Virus record (IMG/VR): IMGVR_UViG_3300044710_000007
Location: 1-44,701 of that record
Reading direction: 5' to 3' (one strand)
DNA: 44,701 nucleotides
Source: a virus
The position numbers and the translations under genes were made by a program. Under the pieces are notes generated by a model that was not told the DNA's origin, ran no database searches, and saw only the letters and a program-made list of their open reading frames with translations. Below are positions 7,398 to 15,848 of the stretch, piece after piece. Each line of letters opens with the position of its first letter. The first letter of the stretch is position 1.

Positions 7398-8623
7398 TGT
7401 GTCCACTCCACCCATTTGCGGTTCTTGACGTTACGCTGCGGTTCCAGATACACTTGCCAGTGAGTCGTGATCCCATGTACAGGATGCGTGAACCACAGGG
7501 CTTGTGAGGGCCGGCTGTACGGCGCCCGCAGCATCAGCCGCGCGTATTCGTCGTAGCCCTTGAGGCTATTGTTGACGATGATGCCAGGAAGAGTGAGGTA
7601 CTGGTGCCAGTGGCCCATCAGCACCGTGTCGAACTCGCGCCCGATCTGCGCCTCGCTCTTTCCTACCTTGAGAGCGCCGCGGGCAATAGGGCCAAGTGCG
7701 CCGATAATCCCGTCACCTCCGCGGACGCCCAGACTATCGCCGTGAGTGAGAAGATAGCGATGACCATATATCCGATAGTAGGCATCTGTTTCTCCCGGTA
7801 TGGTGAAGGTGATGCGCGGATCGTTTCGGAACTCGCGCTCCAGCATTGTGTAGATGTTCCACTCGAAGGACGTGAAGACGCGACCCTTCATACGCGGCTT
7901 CATTGTCCCGCGGCCATGGTTGCCGACCACGCAGAAGACCGCCACGCGGCCGAAGGCGTCAGCCCAAGCGGTGAGCTGTGCCGACATGAGGCCGACAAGT
8001 TCCGTCACGCCCTGCCATGGCGTCCGGTCATTGCTGACCATCAACTCCTCGTGGATATCGCCCGAGATCATGTCACCGCCGTAGTTGACCACGAGGCCGG
8101 GGTATGCACGCTCGGCGCGGCCCATGTGGTTGAACGACAGGTCGATCACCGTCTCCGTCAAGCGCTTGATACGCTTCGCAGCAATAGCCGCGTTGAACTC
8201 GTTGACGCCTCCTACTTCCGACGCCTGGATGACTTCTCCGTAGTGCCAGTCGCTCGCGAGGACTGAGGGCACTGATAGCGCAACGCCCGGCTTTCCTCGC
8301 GCGTTAATGAGCCACTTAGGCGCAACTGCCGAAGTTGCTGACAGTCCGTAGATGGCTTGACGAATGGTTTCAGCGGTGTCGTTGTCACGATGGATATTCT
8401 CCAGTTGCTTTGTGAGTTGCCGGACTTGAAGTTTGAGCTTGTCCTTCTCGTCCAGTACCGGCGACTGCGCGGTAAGGCCGCGGGCCTTTGCTTGCTGGAT
8501 CGAGGTTCGGAATGCGCTTGTACCTACGCCGAGGATGCCGGCAGCTTTCGTTGCTCCATGTTGGGACTGGAGTTGGAGCCGCTCCACCAACTCGGCGTCA
8601 GTTAGACTTGCGCGGGTCGTCAT
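7394..8623 (-). CDS. HTH-metallophosphoesterase
   Basis: A 409-aa protein with AAAGGAGT ahead of the ATG. Residues ~5-45 (LTDAELVERLQLQ, then KAAGILGVGTSAF) form a helix-turn-helix like those in phage terminase-small or HTH_29 proteins. Residues ~120-370 form a calcineurin-like phosphoesterase: ASDWHYGE (DxH, ~127), NYGGDMISGD (GD), VVGNHGRG (GNH, ~235), LLTHGDS and MGHWHQ (GHxH, ~338). All metal-ligand motifs are present. It sits next to DNA polymerase and a small nuclease, so a DNA- or nucleotide-directed phosphodiesterase in replication or recombination is likely. The first 26 bp overlap the end of the nuclease gene. Confidence 0.8.
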   Translation of the reverse strand: MTTRASLTDAELVERLQLQSQHGATKAAGILGVGTSAFRTSIQQAKARGLTAQSPVLDEKDKLKLQVRQLTKQLENIHRDNDTAETIRQAIYGLSATSAVAPKWLINARGKPGVALSVPSVLASDWHYGEVIQASEVGGVNEFNAAIAAKRIKRLTETVIDLSFNHMGRAERAYPGLVVNYGGDMISGDIHEELMVSNDRTPWQGVTELVGLMSAQLTAWADAFGRVAVFCVVGNHGRGTMKPRMKGRVFTSFEWNIYTMLEREFRNDPRITFTIPGETDAYYRIYGHRYLLTHGDSLGVRGGDGIIGALGPIARGALKVGKSEAQIGREFDTVLMGHWHQYLTLPGIIVNNSLKGYDEYARLMLRAPYSRPSQALWFTHPVHGITTHWQVYLEPQRNVKNRKWVEWTQ

Positions 8624-8936
8624 ACGGTACTCCTTTGAGTTGGATGAAATCTTCGGCGCGCATCACCACGATCCAGTCGCGGAGGTTACGCTTGTGCATG
8701 ACGATTGGCAGCTTGGGGCCGGCGTCTCTGATTGCCTGCTCCAGCCACAGATACGGGTTGCCAATCTCGACGCGCTTGACTTCTATGTGCACGTCATCCC
8801 ACGCCGATGCCACGTCAGGGCTGTCGCCGCCGCCCTTGAACTGCTGGCCGCGACGGGCGGGGACGCCGCGCTCGCGGAGGAACTTGGCAGCCTCTAGCTC
8901 GCCGCGTTTCCCCTTGCTTCGTGAATTGATTGCCAT
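8598..8936 (-). CDS. Small PD-(D/E)XK nuclease, Holliday-junction-resolvase-like
   Basis: A 112-aa basic protein. The N-terminal KGKRGELEAAKFLRERG, then PDVASAWDDVHIEVKRVE, gives the E...PD...ExK arrangement of the PD-(D/E)XK fold (Glu ~13, Asp ~40, Glu-Val-Lys ~52-54). A Gln in the following helix (LEQAIRDAG) fits motif IV. The size suits archaeal-type Hjc resolvases and phage recombination nucleases. The start overlaps the polymerase stop by one base (TAATG). It probably processes branched DNA during replication or packaging. Confidence 0.7.
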   Translation of the reverse strand: MAINSRSKGKRGELEAAKFLRERGVPARRGQQFKGGGDSPDVASAWDDVHIEVKRVEIGNPYLWLEQAIRDAGPKLPIVMHKRNLRDWIVVMRAEDFIQLKGVPYDDPRKSN

Positions 8937-10948
8937 TACTTACGATACCTCTCTCCGCTCCACGTCTCGGCCACAATAGGAAGCTGCATTCGTTTCACCC
9001 AGTCGGGCGAGTCTTCCATGATCTGCTTAAGCACCACTGGGCTCGCGATACTTTCCAACACGTCACAAACAGGTTCGTCGTGTACCGTGAAGACGAGCGG
9101 GAAGTCAGCAGCTTCAGCCTTAAACATCGCAGCCACAAGGATATCGCGCGCAATAGTCTGTACCACATTCTCTGTCTCCAGTCCACCATAGGCATCTACT
9201 GTGATCCAGCGACCGCCCTTAAGAGCATTATAGGTCCAGGCGGGGCGAATATCAAGATGGTCCCACGGCATCGCCTTCTTAACCACTTGCGGATTGTAGT
9301 AGTGAAGATCGCGCCCGCTCGGCAGTCGAGCCTTAAGATATGGCCCATCGAGATAGTAGAGGATACCGTGGCTCTCGTGCGGCGTCTTGTCGATCACCGT
9401 CCGCAGACTTGCCTCCTGTAGATCACTCCACAGCTCAGGCACTAGAGGCGCGAAGTCCTCACGGTAGGCGCGGATAGCTTCCTTGATTTCGTCCTCGGGC
9501 ATCCCGTGCGCGTAGCGATCACGAAAGGTCTTCCACCCCATTTGGAAACCCGCGCCCAAGATCGTATTCTTTCCTATAGTGTATTCCTGAACATCCTTGT
9601 GTTTATCTATCGGCCGCTTGTAAATCTGCTCCGCCATCGGGACATAGAGGTTCTTGCCGGCAGCTAGAACATCAAGCTTATCGTATTGACCAGCAAGAGC
9701 CAAAAGGATGCGCAACTCAATGCCAGCGAAATCCCCAACAACGAGCTGGCGCCCCTCAGATGCAATGATCGCATGTCGGAGCCCGGTAACCACAGCGTCA
9801 ATAGGATCACCAAAGAGAGCTTCAACATATCTCCAGTCTCCTGTGTTGATCGCGTCTACGAGCAGCTCGGGACGCGGCAGTTCTCCATCCAACTTGACTA
9901 CGCCTTTCGGGAAATTCTGGGGCTGAAACAGGCGCCCGCTCCAGCGGCCGGTCGAGATCGCCCCGTAGTATTGCAGCGTCCCGTGCGCCCGACCATCACG
10001 AGCAATCACCATGGCCATGCGGTTCAGTTTCTTGATGGACGCGGAGCCCAGCACGCGGCGGATGTCGAGCGCGCGGCGCACGTCTTCGGGCAGCTCCATA
10101 CGTTCTTCCGTATCTTCATCATCTATACGGATATCCGCATCATCCTCGTCATCACTCGCACCTAGGAGCTTGACGATAGTATCCTTCTTCAGGTCCGGCA
10201 GCTTGGCGCCGCGCTCGACTGCCCACGCCAGCACCTTGTCACGCTGGGTGACGTTGAGCCCACCTGTCAGCTTCCGAAATTCATCCAGCCGGGGGGCCGC
10301 CGCCTCTTGTACAATCCTCTGAGCATTGCGGATATAGTCTGTATCCAGCCGGATGCCGCGTTCGTTGATCCGTTGATCGAGCAGCCAGACATTTCGCTCT
10401 GAAGCTGGCATAGGGGCAAGTCTTCGTCGTAAGTCGCGAGTAGTTCCAAGGTCGATTTTGTTGTACTCGTAGACGATGGCGAGTTTCTCTGGTGATCGGT
10501 CATAGTAGCCCTTCTTTGATTTGCTCAGTGTCTTGGTGATCTTCGAGCCTTCTACCCACTTGCGCGTAGCGAGGCGCAGCACGTTCGACACTTTGTCGAG
10601 AGAACCAGGAAGGCCCTGCTGCATAGCAATCGCCATGGTGTCGAGCCACCGACTGTTCGGTATGTTGGGCCAACCGTACAACGGCACCATGATCTCGCGC
10701 CAGATCGCCTTCTCGAACCCGGCGTTGTGTGCAACGAACATGAAGTCAGGCTGGTCAGCAGCGCGTGTGAGCTGGAAGTTCTTACCGTACTGGAGATCAC
10801 AGTGCGGGAGCACAAAAGGCTCACCCTCTTCAAACACGAAGCCGAGGCAGATGATCTCGGTAGTCGGGTCTTCCGCGTAGACTTGGGCGCCGACCTTTTT
10901 CAGGTCCGCTGCTGACGCACTCTCGAAGTCGATGTAGCAGTAGCGCAA
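8936..10948 (-). CDS. polA: DNA polymerase I-like, with 3'-5' exonuclease
   Basis: A 670-aa family-A polymerase starting with TTG at 10948 behind AGGTG. The N-terminal exonuclease domain shows YIDFES (Exo I), FVAHNAGFE (Exo II) and YNKID (Exo III). The polymerase domain shows motif A GDFAGIELR (~400), motif B as KNTILGAGFQMGW (~459) and motif C VHDEP (~624). No 5'-3' nuclease domain is present, as usual for phage replicative Pol A. Motif A has FAG where DYSQIELR is typical. A short acidic insert (DDEDDADIRIDDEDTEE, about residues 265-285) is unusual. The neighbours are other replication genes. Confidence 0.95.
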   Translation of the reverse strand: MRYCYIDFESASAADLKKVGAQVYAEDPTTEIICLGFVFEEGEPFVLPHCDLQYGKNFQLTRAADQPDFMFVAHNAGFEKAIWREIMVPLYGWPNIPNSRWLDTMAIAMQQGLPGSLDKVSNVLRLATRKWVEGSKITKTLSKSKKGYYDRSPEKLAIVYEYNKIDLGTTRDLRRRLAPMPASERNVWLLDQRINERGIRLDTDYIRNAQRIVQEAAAPRLDEFRKLTGGLNVTQRDKVLAWAVERGAKLPDLKKDTIVKLLGASDDEDDADIRIDDEDTEERMELPEDVRRALDIRRVLGSASIKKLNRMAMVIARDGRAHGTLQYYGAISTGRWSGRLFQPQNFPKGVVKLDGELPRPELLVDAINTGDWRYVEALFGDPIDAVVTGLRHAIIASEGRQLVVGDFAGIELRILLALAGQYDKLDVLAAGKNLYVPMAEQIYKRPIDKHKDVQEYTIGKNTILGAGFQMGWKTFRDRYAHGMPEDEIKEAIRAYREDFAPLVPELWSDLQEASLRTVIDKTPHESHGILYYLDGPYLKARLPSGRDLHYYNPQVVKKAMPWDHLDIRPAWTYNALKGGRWITVDAYGGLETENVVQTIARDILVAAMFKAEAADFPLVFTVHDEPVCDVLESIASPVVLKQIMEDSPDWVKRMQLPIVAETWSGERYRK

Positions 10949-10965
10949 CTAATCACCTAAAAGAA

Positions 10966-11029
10966 ACCCGCGGGCTTGCTGCGAACCATCCGATCAAATC
11001 AAGGAGGTTGCGGTCACTGGCCCGCGGGT
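10966..11029. repeat. GC-rich inverted repeat between polymerase and SSB genes
   Basis: The 10-base sequence ACCCGCGGGC (10966-10975) pairs with GCCCGCGGGT (11020-11029) across a 44-base loop. Each arm is itself nearly palindromic (CCCGCGGG). It fills most of the 108-bp gap between the two leftward genes and could be an RNA structure limiting polymerase expression or a binding site. There is no U-tract, so it is not a normal terminator. Confidence 0.45.
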
Positions 11030-11056
11030 AGGCGGACACCCTTTCAGGGCCGCAGG

Positions 11057-11725
11057 TTAGAACGGAATTTCGTCATCTACGCCAGTACCACCAGTCGGGT
11101 CTTCCGCTGTGATGCCGCCGACATAGGACTTGAACACTTCGGCCGCAGATGCGCCACCAATGCGCGTGCCTTCGCCCGTCTTGAGGACGATATCCACGTA
11201 GGCGTTGACGCCATCCGGATTGCCGGCGCCCGTCTCCTCGTCCTGCTGGCCTTCATAGCTGGCGAAGTTCACCTGCGCCACAACCATGCAGCCATTGTAG
11301 AACTTGGAAGCCGCCAGTCCGCGGCGCTCGTTGGCGTACTCCACGATCTTGCCGCCTTCGAGCACAGAGACTTGTGGAGGGTACTTCGAGCGTGCGGTCA
11401 GGAGAACGTGGCCCTCGAAGAAACTGCCGTCCCTACCGTCCTTGGCGCTCTTGGCGGCACGCTTGGCGCCGTCCTCGAACGGGAACTTCAGGGTCTTCAG
11501 ATCGCGACCAGGGAACCGAGCCTTGGCTACAGCCACTGCCTTCGCTTTCATGGCGGTCAGATCAGGGTGATCCACGGGTATGCCGAGCGTGACGCTGTAC
11601 TTGGGCGTCCCGCGGGCTTTGCCGCGCTTGCCGACAGGCCGGGGCTCGAAGAGGTTCCCGAAGAACATGCGGACAGGACTGGTAAACGAAAACCGTCCAT
11701 CCGTCTTTTGCGCTACTTCACTCAT
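11057..11725 (-). CDS. DUF2815 ssDNA-binding-like protein
   Basis: A 222-aa protein with AAGGAGT before its ATG. It is mostly beta-prone, with the family pattern FSFTSPVRMFFGNLFEPRP near the start and YSVTLGIPVDHPDL after it. It ends in an acidic tail, GVDDEIPF, like the C-terminal tails of single-strand binding proteins that recruit partners. DUF2815 commonly travels with DUF2800, Pol A and an SNF2 helicase in phages and is thought to act as an SSB or annealing factor. The assignment is by family pattern and neighbourhood. Confidence 0.75.
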   Translation of the reverse strand: MSEVAQKTDGRFSFTSPVRMFFGNLFEPRPVGKRGKARGTPKYSVTLGIPVDHPDLTAMKAKAVAVAKARFPGRDLKTLKFPFEDGAKRAAKSAKDGRDGSFFEGHVLLTARSKYPPQVSVLEGGKIVEYANERRGLAASKFYNGCMVVAQVNFASYEGQQDEETGAGNPDGVNAYVDIVLKTGEGTRIGGASAAEVFKSYVGGITAEDPTGGTGVDDEIPF

Positions 11726-11771
11726 TACCGATACTCCTTGGGTTGCGTTACTGGATCAAGCCGGGGCGGCT

Positions 11772-11812
11772 GCGGAAGGGAGTCGAACCCTCTGCCCCTG
11801 TGGGGCTTCCAC
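11772..11812 (-). other. tRNA T-arm-like structured element
   Basis: On the - strand a 7-bp outer stem (GTGGAAG with CTTCCGC, one G-T pair) encloses a GCCCC/GGGGC hairpin and a GGG-TTCGACT-CCC hairpin. The TTCGACT loop fits the tRNA T-loop. The D-arm, anticodon loop and CCA are missing, and the outer stem competes with the T-stem, so this is not a tRNA gene. It lies in the 122-bp gap between the DUF2800 and DUF2815 genes. Confidence 0.35.
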
Positions 11813-11847
11813 TACTCGCGCGAGCCACGCTGGGCTGTCCCGGTAGA

Positions 11848-13020
11848 TCATAAGGTAAGGTTTTCCGTGTGGTTCGTCAAGTGAGCGAACACTTCGGCCG
11901 GCTTCTGGACCTTGACTCCCGCGCGCCGGTCATCCGCTGCGGCCACTGTGAGGCCGGTCTGCGGCATATAGGCGTGCTCCTTCACGAAGTCCTTGGCTTC
12001 CTGGGTGCCGAGCTTCTCAAGCTGCGACGGGGATTTGATCTCGGGCTTCTCCATGGCTTCCTCTCCAAAGCGCGCGCACGCAAGGCGGTCGGCGCCATCA
12101 GCCCATACCCGGTGCGCCTTCTTGGGCACGAGCTTGGTGCCCTCGATCTGGTCGCCTTGATTGAGGCGCCGGAACACTTCGTCATCCACTGCCTTCAGGT
12201 AGAAGCGGACTGCTTCGCGCTGCTGCCACTCTAACCCCAGTCGCTCATTGTTGAGATTGGGGATCGCTTTCGGGTTTGCAGTAGCAGCAGCGCGAAACAT
12301 TCCACTGAGCATAGGACACACAAGCTTCGCCGGGCAGAAGCGACACCAAGGGCCGGGCGTCAGTGTCTCGTCAACTTCAGCGCGCTCCATGGCAGGCACG
12401 AGCACCGTGCGGCCCCACTCCAGCACATACTCGACTGACAGTTCTTCCGCTTCGCAGATCGGCCCATCGAAGTGATACGCCCGCGGCTGGACAATGGCTA
12501 GTTTGACGCGCTTCACGTTCTCGACCGGCATCGTCACGAGATAAGCATAGGCGTAGTACAAGAGCTGCGGGTTGTCTACCGCGTCCACGGCGATGCCCTC
12601 GCCATGCTTGTAGTCCACAATAGTCAGGAGATCACCCTGCACTGAGGAGAAGTCCAGGCGGCTATACATCTGCGGGTGCGGAACTTCGCCAACGTAGGCG
12701 CCCACCTGCTGCTCGATATGGTAGCGCGCCTTGGCACCCATCAGCGGACGCACGTAGTCAAGATACTGCTGGATCGCGTTCGCCATTTCTGGCGTCACGG
12801 TCGTATTGTGGAAATCCAGATTGACCAGTTCCCAGGCATCCAGCTTCTCAACCAGTGCATAGGCGCCCGCATCGTGCGCGGCTATACCATCCCGGCGATA
12901 GTCTTCTTCGTCCGACTCAGGCAACTGTAGCTGCTTCAGCAGCACGTTGGAGCCGGGGCAGTTCATCCAGCGCTCAGCACTGGAACCACCGAGAGGACTG
13001 TGTTCAGGAAGATCAGTCAC
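11848..13020 (-). CDS. DUF2800 RecB/Cas4-like PD-(D/E)XK protein
   Basis: A 390-aa protein starting with GTG at 13020, two bases after the upstream stop. The N-terminal SPLGGSSAERWMNCPGS is the typical DUF2800 opening. TIVDYKHGEG (~135-143) is the D-x-K catalytic part of a RecB-type nuclease, with Asp in YSRLDFSS before it. Cys residues in PWCRFCPAKLVCP (~225-237), together with the N-terminal Cys, could hold an Fe-S cluster as in Cas4/AddB. It probably works with the DUF2815 protein and the SNF2 helicase in DNA end processing. Confidence 0.8.
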   Translation of the reverse strand: MTDLPEHSPLGGSSAERWMNCPGSNVLLKQLQLPESDEEDYRRDGIAAHDAGAYALVEKLDAWELVNLDFHNTTVTPEMANAIQQYLDYVRPLMGAKARYHIEQQVGAYVGEVPHPQMYSRLDFSSVQGDLLTIVDYKHGEGIAVDAVDNPQLLYYAYAYLVTMPVENVKRVKLAIVQPRAYHFDGPICEAEELSVEYVLEWGRTVLVPAMERAEVDETLTPGPWCRFCPAKLVCPMLSGMFRAAATANPKAIPNLNNERLGLEWQQREAVRFYLKAVDDEVFRRLNQGDQIEGTKLVPKKAHRVWADGADRLACARFGEEAMEKPEIKSPSQLEKLGTQEAKDFVKEHAYMPQTGLTVAAADDRRAGVKVQKPAEVFAHLTNHTENLTL

Positions 13021-13021
13021 G

Positions 13022-13195
13022 TCACACTTCCTCCGCGTCTCCGGTTACTTCCCAATCTGAAAGTTCTCCCGCATCTAAGTCATCCCACTGCATGTCTTCT
13101 ACGCGCTCTTTCGCCTCTTCAGGAGAATACGCTTCTACATAGGCAGTACCGTAAAACATTGTTTTGATAGGCACAGCGTATTGTTTCGGTTTCAT
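13022..13195 (-). CDS. Small acidic DpnD/PcfM-like protein
   Basis: A 58-aa protein. The start ATG overlaps the upstream stop (TGATG at 13193-13197). The sequence runs MKPKQYAVPI, then YGTAYVEAYSPEEAKERVEDM, then an acidic C-terminus (WEVTGDAEEV). The pattern of a strand followed by S-x-EEA-helix resembles the small DpnD/PcfM family found in phages and plasmids. It is tightly packed between two operon genes. The family call is tentative. Confidence 0.55.
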   Translation of the reverse strand: MKPKQYAVPIKTMFYGTAYVEAYSPEEAKERVEDMQWDDLDAGELSDWEVTGDAEEV

Positions 13196-13851
13196 CACGC
13201 CACCTTCGGGATTGTCTTGAGGCGCTCGATAAATGCCGCGCGCTTATCCTGCGCGATCTCGCGCGCCTGATACTTGCGATCCTTCGGCGTGAACTCCTCG
13301 ATCAGCGCACGAATGGCCGCACCGTTCTTGGTGGCGCCGTTGACGCGGGTAAGGTGCGCGAACAGTTCATCGTCGTTGATCTCTTTGGGTTGCTCCCACT
13401 CCTCGACAGAGGCCGCGTCGGTCAGGACCGGCTCCTGAGGAGTGAGAGCTTCCTCGACGGAGGCCGCGTCGGTCAGGACCGGCTCCTGAGGAGTGAGAGC
13501 TTCCTCGTCCACTACTGCGGACGGGTCTGGTGTGCGTTCGGTCTTGGCATTCTGGGGTGGCGGGGTCTGCACGCGCTTGGCCACTTCGCGCGCCGCGGCA
13601 GCCGCCTTCTGCGTCATCTGCGCTGGCGACACCGTGCCGGCCGGCTTCTCGCCAACGACCTGCGTGGTCGGCCGCTTCAGCAGCCTGTTCACCTGGGCGT
13701 CGGCCGACGCGCTCGCGTAGTCGAGCACTGTCTTGGCTTCGTTGCCTTCGGGAACATCGAAAGAAAGCTCGACGCGAACCTTGCGCGCCGGGGCATACTC
13801 CTCCGCGGATTTTACTCCGTCTTCGACTGATACTGTTCCTGCACGTATCAT
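13195..13851 (-). CDS. Hypothetical replication-module protein with tandem repeat linker
   Basis: A 218-aa protein. The ATG at 13851 has GGAGG five bases upstream; a TTG 12 bases earlier is part of that site. The N-terminal ~65 residues are a mixed alpha/beta domain (KVRVELSFDVPEGNEAKTVLD). A long Ala/Pro/Glu-rich linker contains two exact copies of a 17-residue unit (ALTPQEPVLTDAASVEE-type). The C-terminal ~65 residues are a helical domain (ELFAHLTRVN, then AAIRALIEEF). It is part of the replication operon. I do not recognise the family; a scaffold or adaptor role is only a guess. Confidence 0.6.
   Translation of the reverse strand: MIRAGTVSVEDGVKSAEEYAPARKVRVELSFDVPEGNEAKTVLDYASASADAQVNRLLKRPTTQVVGEKPAGTVSPAQMTQKAAAAAREVAKRVQTPPPQNAKTERTPDPSAVVDEEALTPQEPVLTDAASVEEALTPQEPVLTDAASVEEWEQPKEINDDELFAHLTRVNGATKNGAAIRALIEEFTPKDRKYQAREIAQDKRAAFIERLKTIPKVA
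13400..13501. repeat. Two tandem copies of a 51-bp unit
   Basis: Bases 13400-13450 and 13451-13501 are the same 51-bp unit with only a few differences near the left edge (for example GACAGAGG against GACGGAGG). The unit length is a multiple of three, so the overlying gene simply gains 17 residues. The near identity suggests a recent duplication in a flexible linker. Confidence 0.85.
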
Positions 13852-13998
13852 TTCAACCTCCAAGTTAGAGCCGCTGGCATGGTATCCAGCACGGCAGCTA
13901 GCTACCGCGTTTTCAGGTGGGGTGCCCGGTACTGGGGAGTTTGCGGCTCCCGCTCCCGGCCCATCGTCCGCTCCGTGCGGTCAGCTCCAGTCCAGCAC
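13852..13998. other. Structured intergenic gap, no gene seen
   Basis: This 147-bp gap between the acidic 73-aa gene and the next leftward gene holds no convincing reading frame. It contains a near-palindrome CGGCAGCTAGCTACCG at 13892-13907, and next to it a GCTGG/CCAGC hairpin. These may shape the polycistronic mRNA. No tRNA or promoter could be supported. Confidence 0.4.
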
Positions 13999-14220
13999 TT
14001 AGGAGCAGTTACAGTCCGTGTCAAGATCATCATCTTCTTCGTCTTCTTCCTCGACATAAATTTCAGACGCCTCAGCAGCCTCTTCGAGAATGTCAATTAT
14101 CTCAGAAGAAGGAACGCATTGCCGCAGATACCGCGCGCTCTCGTATAGGACTTGTGTAGTTCCGTGACGGTTAATAATCTCGCGCAACTGGGCAACCTGT
14201 TCTGCATTAAGTTTTGACAT
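13999..14220 (-). CDS. Small acidic hypothetical protein
   Basis: A 73-aa protein starting two bases after the helicase stop. The first ~50 residues are helical (AEQVAQLREIINRHG, then YESARYL). The C-terminus is strongly acidic (YVEEEDEEDDDLDTD) and ends CNCS. Such acidic tails occur in DNA-mimic or SSB-partner proteins. The family is not recognised. Its position in the operon argues for a replication accessory or anti-host role. Confidence 0.55.
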   Translation of the reverse strand: MSKLNAEQVAQLREIINRHGTTQVLYESARYLRQCVPSSEIIDILEEAAEASEIYVEEEDEEDDDLDTDCNCS

Positions 14221-14222
14221 TG

Positions 14223-15848
14223 CTATCTCCTATCCAAGGCTTTGTGGGTGATCTGTTTCTTTCGCAGCGCTGACGCCAGTACCCGCTCCGCAATCGACCG
14301 CGGAGCCACGAACAGATCAGCCTGCACCGTCCTAAGTTGGCCCCCGCGGTCGAGTCTGTCAATAGCCTGCTCGTTATTTCCCGGAGTCCAGTCAGGTTCC
14401 GCGAGGAGCGCGTGCGCCGACACGTTCTGGAGGCCATCGGTCCCGGTCCCAAGCGACAAAGTGTTGCCGAGCATCACCTGCTTCCGCGGGTCTTCCTGGA
14501 ACTCCTTCACCTTCCGCTGCTTTGCGGCTTGGCTGGTGCTGCCATCAATCCGCAGGGTGCCCCACCTGGCGAGGTGCTGCTCCAATATGTTTAAGACTTC
14601 GATATGCCAGCCGAAAATCACGAGCTTCTCTTCGCCGCCTTCGAGAAGCATATTCGCGTAGCTCGCCACCTGTGGCGCAAGTGCAACACCCATCTGCCGG
14701 CGCACTACTGCGATATGGCCGAGGATTTCCGCGTCGGCGCCCTCCAGGTTCTCAGGGTCGATATCGAGCAGGCTCTCCGCGTGCAGGGCTTGCTTCACCG
14801 GCCCAGTCTCTTCGAGCTGCACGATATCATAGATCGGCAGCTTGAGCTGGGGCATCACGTCACGCTTCAGGTGGCGGACCATGAAGTTCGCGCGGAGCCG
14901 GTTCTGTAACTCCGCGTGTCGGCCGGTGCGCTCGTCTACATAGACGTAGGGTGTTCCATCTCCCCGCACCCCGTCGCGCGTGACGCTGGGGTTAAACCTC
15001 TCCTTGAATTTTTCTTCTGAGAGAAAGTCGATGCTATCAAAATTGAGCGCTCTTGCGACAGTATACGCTTCGCGCGGCCGATTTGGGAGGGGAGTACCGG
15101 AAAGGGCAAGGATGCTGCCTGCCCGTTCAGCAAGAGCCCCGAATTTACGATCCTCACCGCCGCCGAAGATAGCGCGAGTCCGCCGGCTATCAACAGTTTT
15201 GAGGTAATGCACCTCGTCCAAGATAAGAACATCGTAGGTTCCTTTCGCTAGAGCTGCACCAATCGCAGGAGTGCGTGCCAGATCGTATGAAACAATCGTC
15301 CACTCCGCTTCAGGATGGACTCCGTGGCGCCCACTGAGGATAGGATAGACTCGGTAGCCCCACTCCATCGTTGACCACTGTCTTATTCTTTCCGCCCATT
15401 GGAGGCGGATATTCGCCGGACAGATAACGAGAACTCGCCGGGCTTTCGTTTCGTTACAATATACAATCGCAACTTCCGTTTTCCCCAGTCCAGGTTGATC
15501 TGCGATGAGCGTGTTCCGCCTTCGTAGGGCGTACTCAATATCAGCACTCTGAAAGGACCAAAGCTCTTTATCAGCCGGAACGGCGAAGTGCCCACTTGAT
15601 TTCTCCTTCCAAGATGCTGCGATCTCGTCAGCGAGTTTGCTCAGGTTTGCCTTTGCTGCCGGTGTCCCGTGCTCGATAAACGTCACCGCTGCAAATGGTT
15701 CGTGAGTTACTAAGACTGCTGTGCTCGAAGTGGATGCAGTTACGGAAAAATCAAGTCCATAATCTTGCATCAATTCCTGCACGTTTGCTTCCGTGCGCTT
15801 GACGCGCAGGAAATATGCTCCCGTCCTCGCGTTGTAGTCAAGCTGCAC
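14223..15848 (-). CDS. SNF2/DEAD-type DNA helicase
   Basis: A 541-aa protein starting with GTG at 15848 that overlaps the previous stop (TAGTG). Superfamily-2 motifs occur in order: Walker A DQPGLGKTE (~118), ILDEVHYLK (DEVH box, ~213), LALSGTPLPNRP (motif III), and in the second lobe LGTGTDGLQ (motif V) and AIDRLDRGGQ (motif VI, with Q-x2-DR). The spacing matches SNF2-like helicases that accompany DUF2800/DUF2815/Pol A in phage replication modules. It should use ATP to translocate on DNA, perhaps remodelling forks or end-processing complexes. Confidence 0.88.
   Translation of the reverse strand: MQLDYNARTGAYFLRVKRTEANVQELMQDYGLDFSVTASTSSTAVLVTHEPFAAVTFIEHGTPAAKANLSKLADEIAASWKEKSSGHFAVPADKELWSFQSADIEYALRRRNTLIADQPGLGKTEVAIVYCNETKARRVLVICPANIRLQWAERIRQWSTMEWGYRVYPILSGRHGVHPEAEWTIVSYDLARTPAIGAALAKGTYDVLILDEVHYLKTVDSRRTRAIFGGGEDRKFGALAERAGSILALSGTPLPNRPREAYTVARALNFDSIDFLSEEKFKERFNPSVTRDGVRGDGTPYVYVDERTGRHAELQNRLRANFMVRHLKRDVMPQLKLPIYDIVQLEETGPVKQALHAESLLDIDPENLEGADAEILGHIAVVRRQMGVALAPQVASYANMLLEGGEEKLVIFGWHIEVLNILEQHLARWGTLRIDGSTSQAAKQRKVKEFQEDPRKQVMLGNTLSLGTGTDGLQNVSAHALLAEPDWTPGNNEQAIDRLDRGGQLRTVQADLFVAPRSIAERVLASALRKKQITHKALDRR

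Noticed and set aside
11760-11847. A complete tRNA gene
   Set aside because: Only a T-arm-like hairpin is present; no anticodon arm, D-arm pairing or CCA end could be found.
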